From positions 1 to 23,112 of IMG/VR virus record IMGVR_UViG_3300007029_000007: DNA of 23,112 bases; one strand, written 5' to 3'. Below the pieces are notes generated by a model that saw only the letters and a list, made by a program, of their open reading frames with translations, was not told the origin of the DNA and ran no database searches. How positions within the stretch are numbered: position 1 is the first letter of the stretch; each line of letters starts with the position of its first letter. The position numbers and the translations under genes are program-made. This DNA is from a virus. Below are positions 22,036-23,112 of the stretch, piece by piece.

Positions 22036-23100
22036 ATGAGAGTATTCTTCTCAACAGATTACATAAATGATAAGGTACTTAATGGGGCGGAGTATGGGAT
22101 ACATGTTTCGCCCGGGTGGAGTAATTTTACCTCACAAGTTGTAAAGTTACTCGAAGAACAGGTAGAACTAACTGATGATTATAGAGAGGCTGACTTAGAG
22201 TTATATGTGGGTCAGCCTTGCTACTATCGTAAGCCTCAGTTGCGACCTGCAGTATTCATATCAATGTTTGAGAAATACGAACTGCTTGATGGTTGGGTAG
22301 ACGCGTTGAACAACTTCGACCTAGTATATAATACCTCAACTTGGGGAGTTAAAAGTTTTAAAGATAGTGGTGTTAAGAATGTTAAATACTTGAAACCACC
22401 TATAGCAATCAATGATTATGAGTATAAGAAGCGACCTCCTACAGAAGAACATTTTCGAGTACTAACACAGATAGCTAAGGTAAGCGATAGGAAAGGTTCA
22501 CAGTTAATGTACTCGTTGTATCAGATGAATAAGATGCCCGGCACGCTTATCATTAAATCATGTCCCAATGAACACGAACAACGTATATCAGGTTATGTAA
22601 GTAAGAACATAGCATTAGTACAAAGGTTTATGCCAACTGATGAATATCATGAGTTCCTTGACGGTATACACCTATCAGTTAACCCTACAAGAGGTGAAGG
22701 TATAGGTCTTATGCCAATAGAACATACTTTATCAGGTATACCTACAATTGTACCTGATTATTCGGCATGTCATGATTTCATAGATTATATGATACCGGTA
22801 AAGTATACTGATACAACTTCAACTGCAAGGGGTTATGATATACAGGTAAATACTAATGACCTTAAGCGTGTTATAAAAAAGGCGTACTCAAATTATGCTA
22901 AGATAGAAGAAGAAGCCATAACTAACGCGAAGAGGTTAAGAGAGTTTCTCACTCCATATCAGGATATAAGGGGCGACTTAAGGGAGCTAATTAAGGATGT
23001 ACCAAGACAGGTGCAACCTTATAATGCTGTTGAAACAACGTTTAACCTAATAGATGATATGATTGGAAACTCAAAGCAGCAATATAGGAGTCGGCTATAA
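22036..23100 (+). CDS. GT-B glycosyltransferase
   Basis: The 354-residue protein has a Rossmann-type N-terminal half and a C-terminal half with NPTRGEGIGLMPIEHTLSGI: Glu221-x7-Glu229 is the EX7E signature of family 1/4-type retaining GT-B enzymes, which bind the nucleotide-sugar. GIPTIVPDYSACHDFID follows as in that family. The upstream part includes LITQIAKVSDRKGSQLMYS-like sequence (the nucleotide-binding region). ATG 22036 has no clear ribosome binding site; TTG 22021 is in frame. It may decorate tail or capsid proteins, or alter host surface sugars. It ends in TAATG with the next gene, hence coupled. Confidence 0.85.
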   Translation: MRVFFSTDYINDKVLNGAEYGIHVSPGWSNFTSQVVKLLEEQVELTDDYREADLELYVGQPCYYRKPQLRPAVFISMFEKYELLDGWVDALNNFDLVYNTSTWGVKSFKDSGVKNVKYLKPPIAINDYEYKKRPPTEEHFRVLTQIAKVSDRKGSQLMYSLYQMNKMPGTLIIKSCPNEHEQRISGYVSKNIALVQRFMPTDEYHEFLDGIHLSVNPTRGEGIGLMPIEHTLSGIPTIVPDYSACHDFIDYMIPVKYTDTTSTARGYDIQVNTNDLKRVIKKAYSNYAKIEEEAITNAKRLREFLTPYQDIRGDLRELIKDVPRQVQPYNAVETTFNLIDDMIGNSKQQYRSRL

Positions 23101-23112
23101 TGTATACAATAG
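23100..23112 (+). CDS. Start of a downstream gene, cut by the window end
   Basis: An ATG at 23100-23102 overlaps the glycosyltransferase stop (TAATG), the same arrangement used at 20011. Only four codons (Met-Tyr-Thr-Ile) are visible, so the product cannot be identified. The AGGAG at 23085-23089 within the glycosyltransferase tail is a fitting ribosome binding site. Confidence 0.4.

Noticed and set aside
22306-22332. TTGAAC and TATAAT within the glycosyltransferase gene
   Set aside because: The spacer is only 15 bp and it lies inside coding sequence with no gene boundary downstream.

Overview
The window is a stretch of a tailed double-stranded DNA phage genome (Caudoviricetes, probably siphovirus-like), or of an integrated copy. 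It carries, almost entirely on the + strand and in canonical order, terminase small and large subunits, portal, a head-maturation protease of XkdF type, a scaffold candidate, a HK97-fold capsid protein, decoration/fibre-like proteins, a head-tail connector, neck/tail-completion proteins and a tail tube protein. The DNA is moderately AT-rich. The expression signals are bacterial: three sites match the sigma-70 consensus TTGACA-17 bp-TATAAT in all 12 positions, a fourth is close, and most genes have strong AGGAGG-type ribosome binding sites. No tRNA, rRNA, CRISPR array, integrase, transposase or holin was seen. The host cannot be named from the sequence.

Layout. Bases 1-530 are a repeat-rich, largely non-coding region with palindromes, direct repeats, an alternating CG/CA tract and a 106-bp compound repeat, ending in a perfect promoter (533-561). 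Bases 584-2174 hold a ribbon-helix-helix protein, a winged-helix protein, an unknown protein and a DUF932-like protein. Bases 2175-2596 are non-coding, with hairpins and a second strong promoter. Bases 2597-3753 hold two unknown genes and one small zinc-finger gene on the - strand. Bases 3765-7400 are the packaging module (terminase subunits, portal), with a perfect promoter inside the large terminase gene.

Bases 7474-13688 are the unusual part. Between portal and capsid lie an ASCH/nucleotidyltransferase-like protein, a C2H2 zinc finger, a HAD-like phosphatase, an M15 peptidase, a small HIT-like protein, an ATP-dependent DNA ligase, and an 844-residue fusion of a Dam-type adenine methylase, a LigD-phosphoesterase-like segment and the XkdF-like prohead protease. 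Taken together this looks like a DNA end-repair and modification kit built into the head-assembly operon. The fusion to the protease suggests some of it may be packaged in the capsid and cut free during maturation (inference). GATC, the usual target of Dam-type enzymes, is strongly depleted: about seven sites in 23 kb by my count, three of them in non-coding regulatory DNA.

Bases 13675-21915 are the head and tail-connector genes, closely packed and often overlapping by a few bases. The window ends with a GT-B glycosyltransferase (22036-23100), preceded by a structured leader, and the first codons of another gene.
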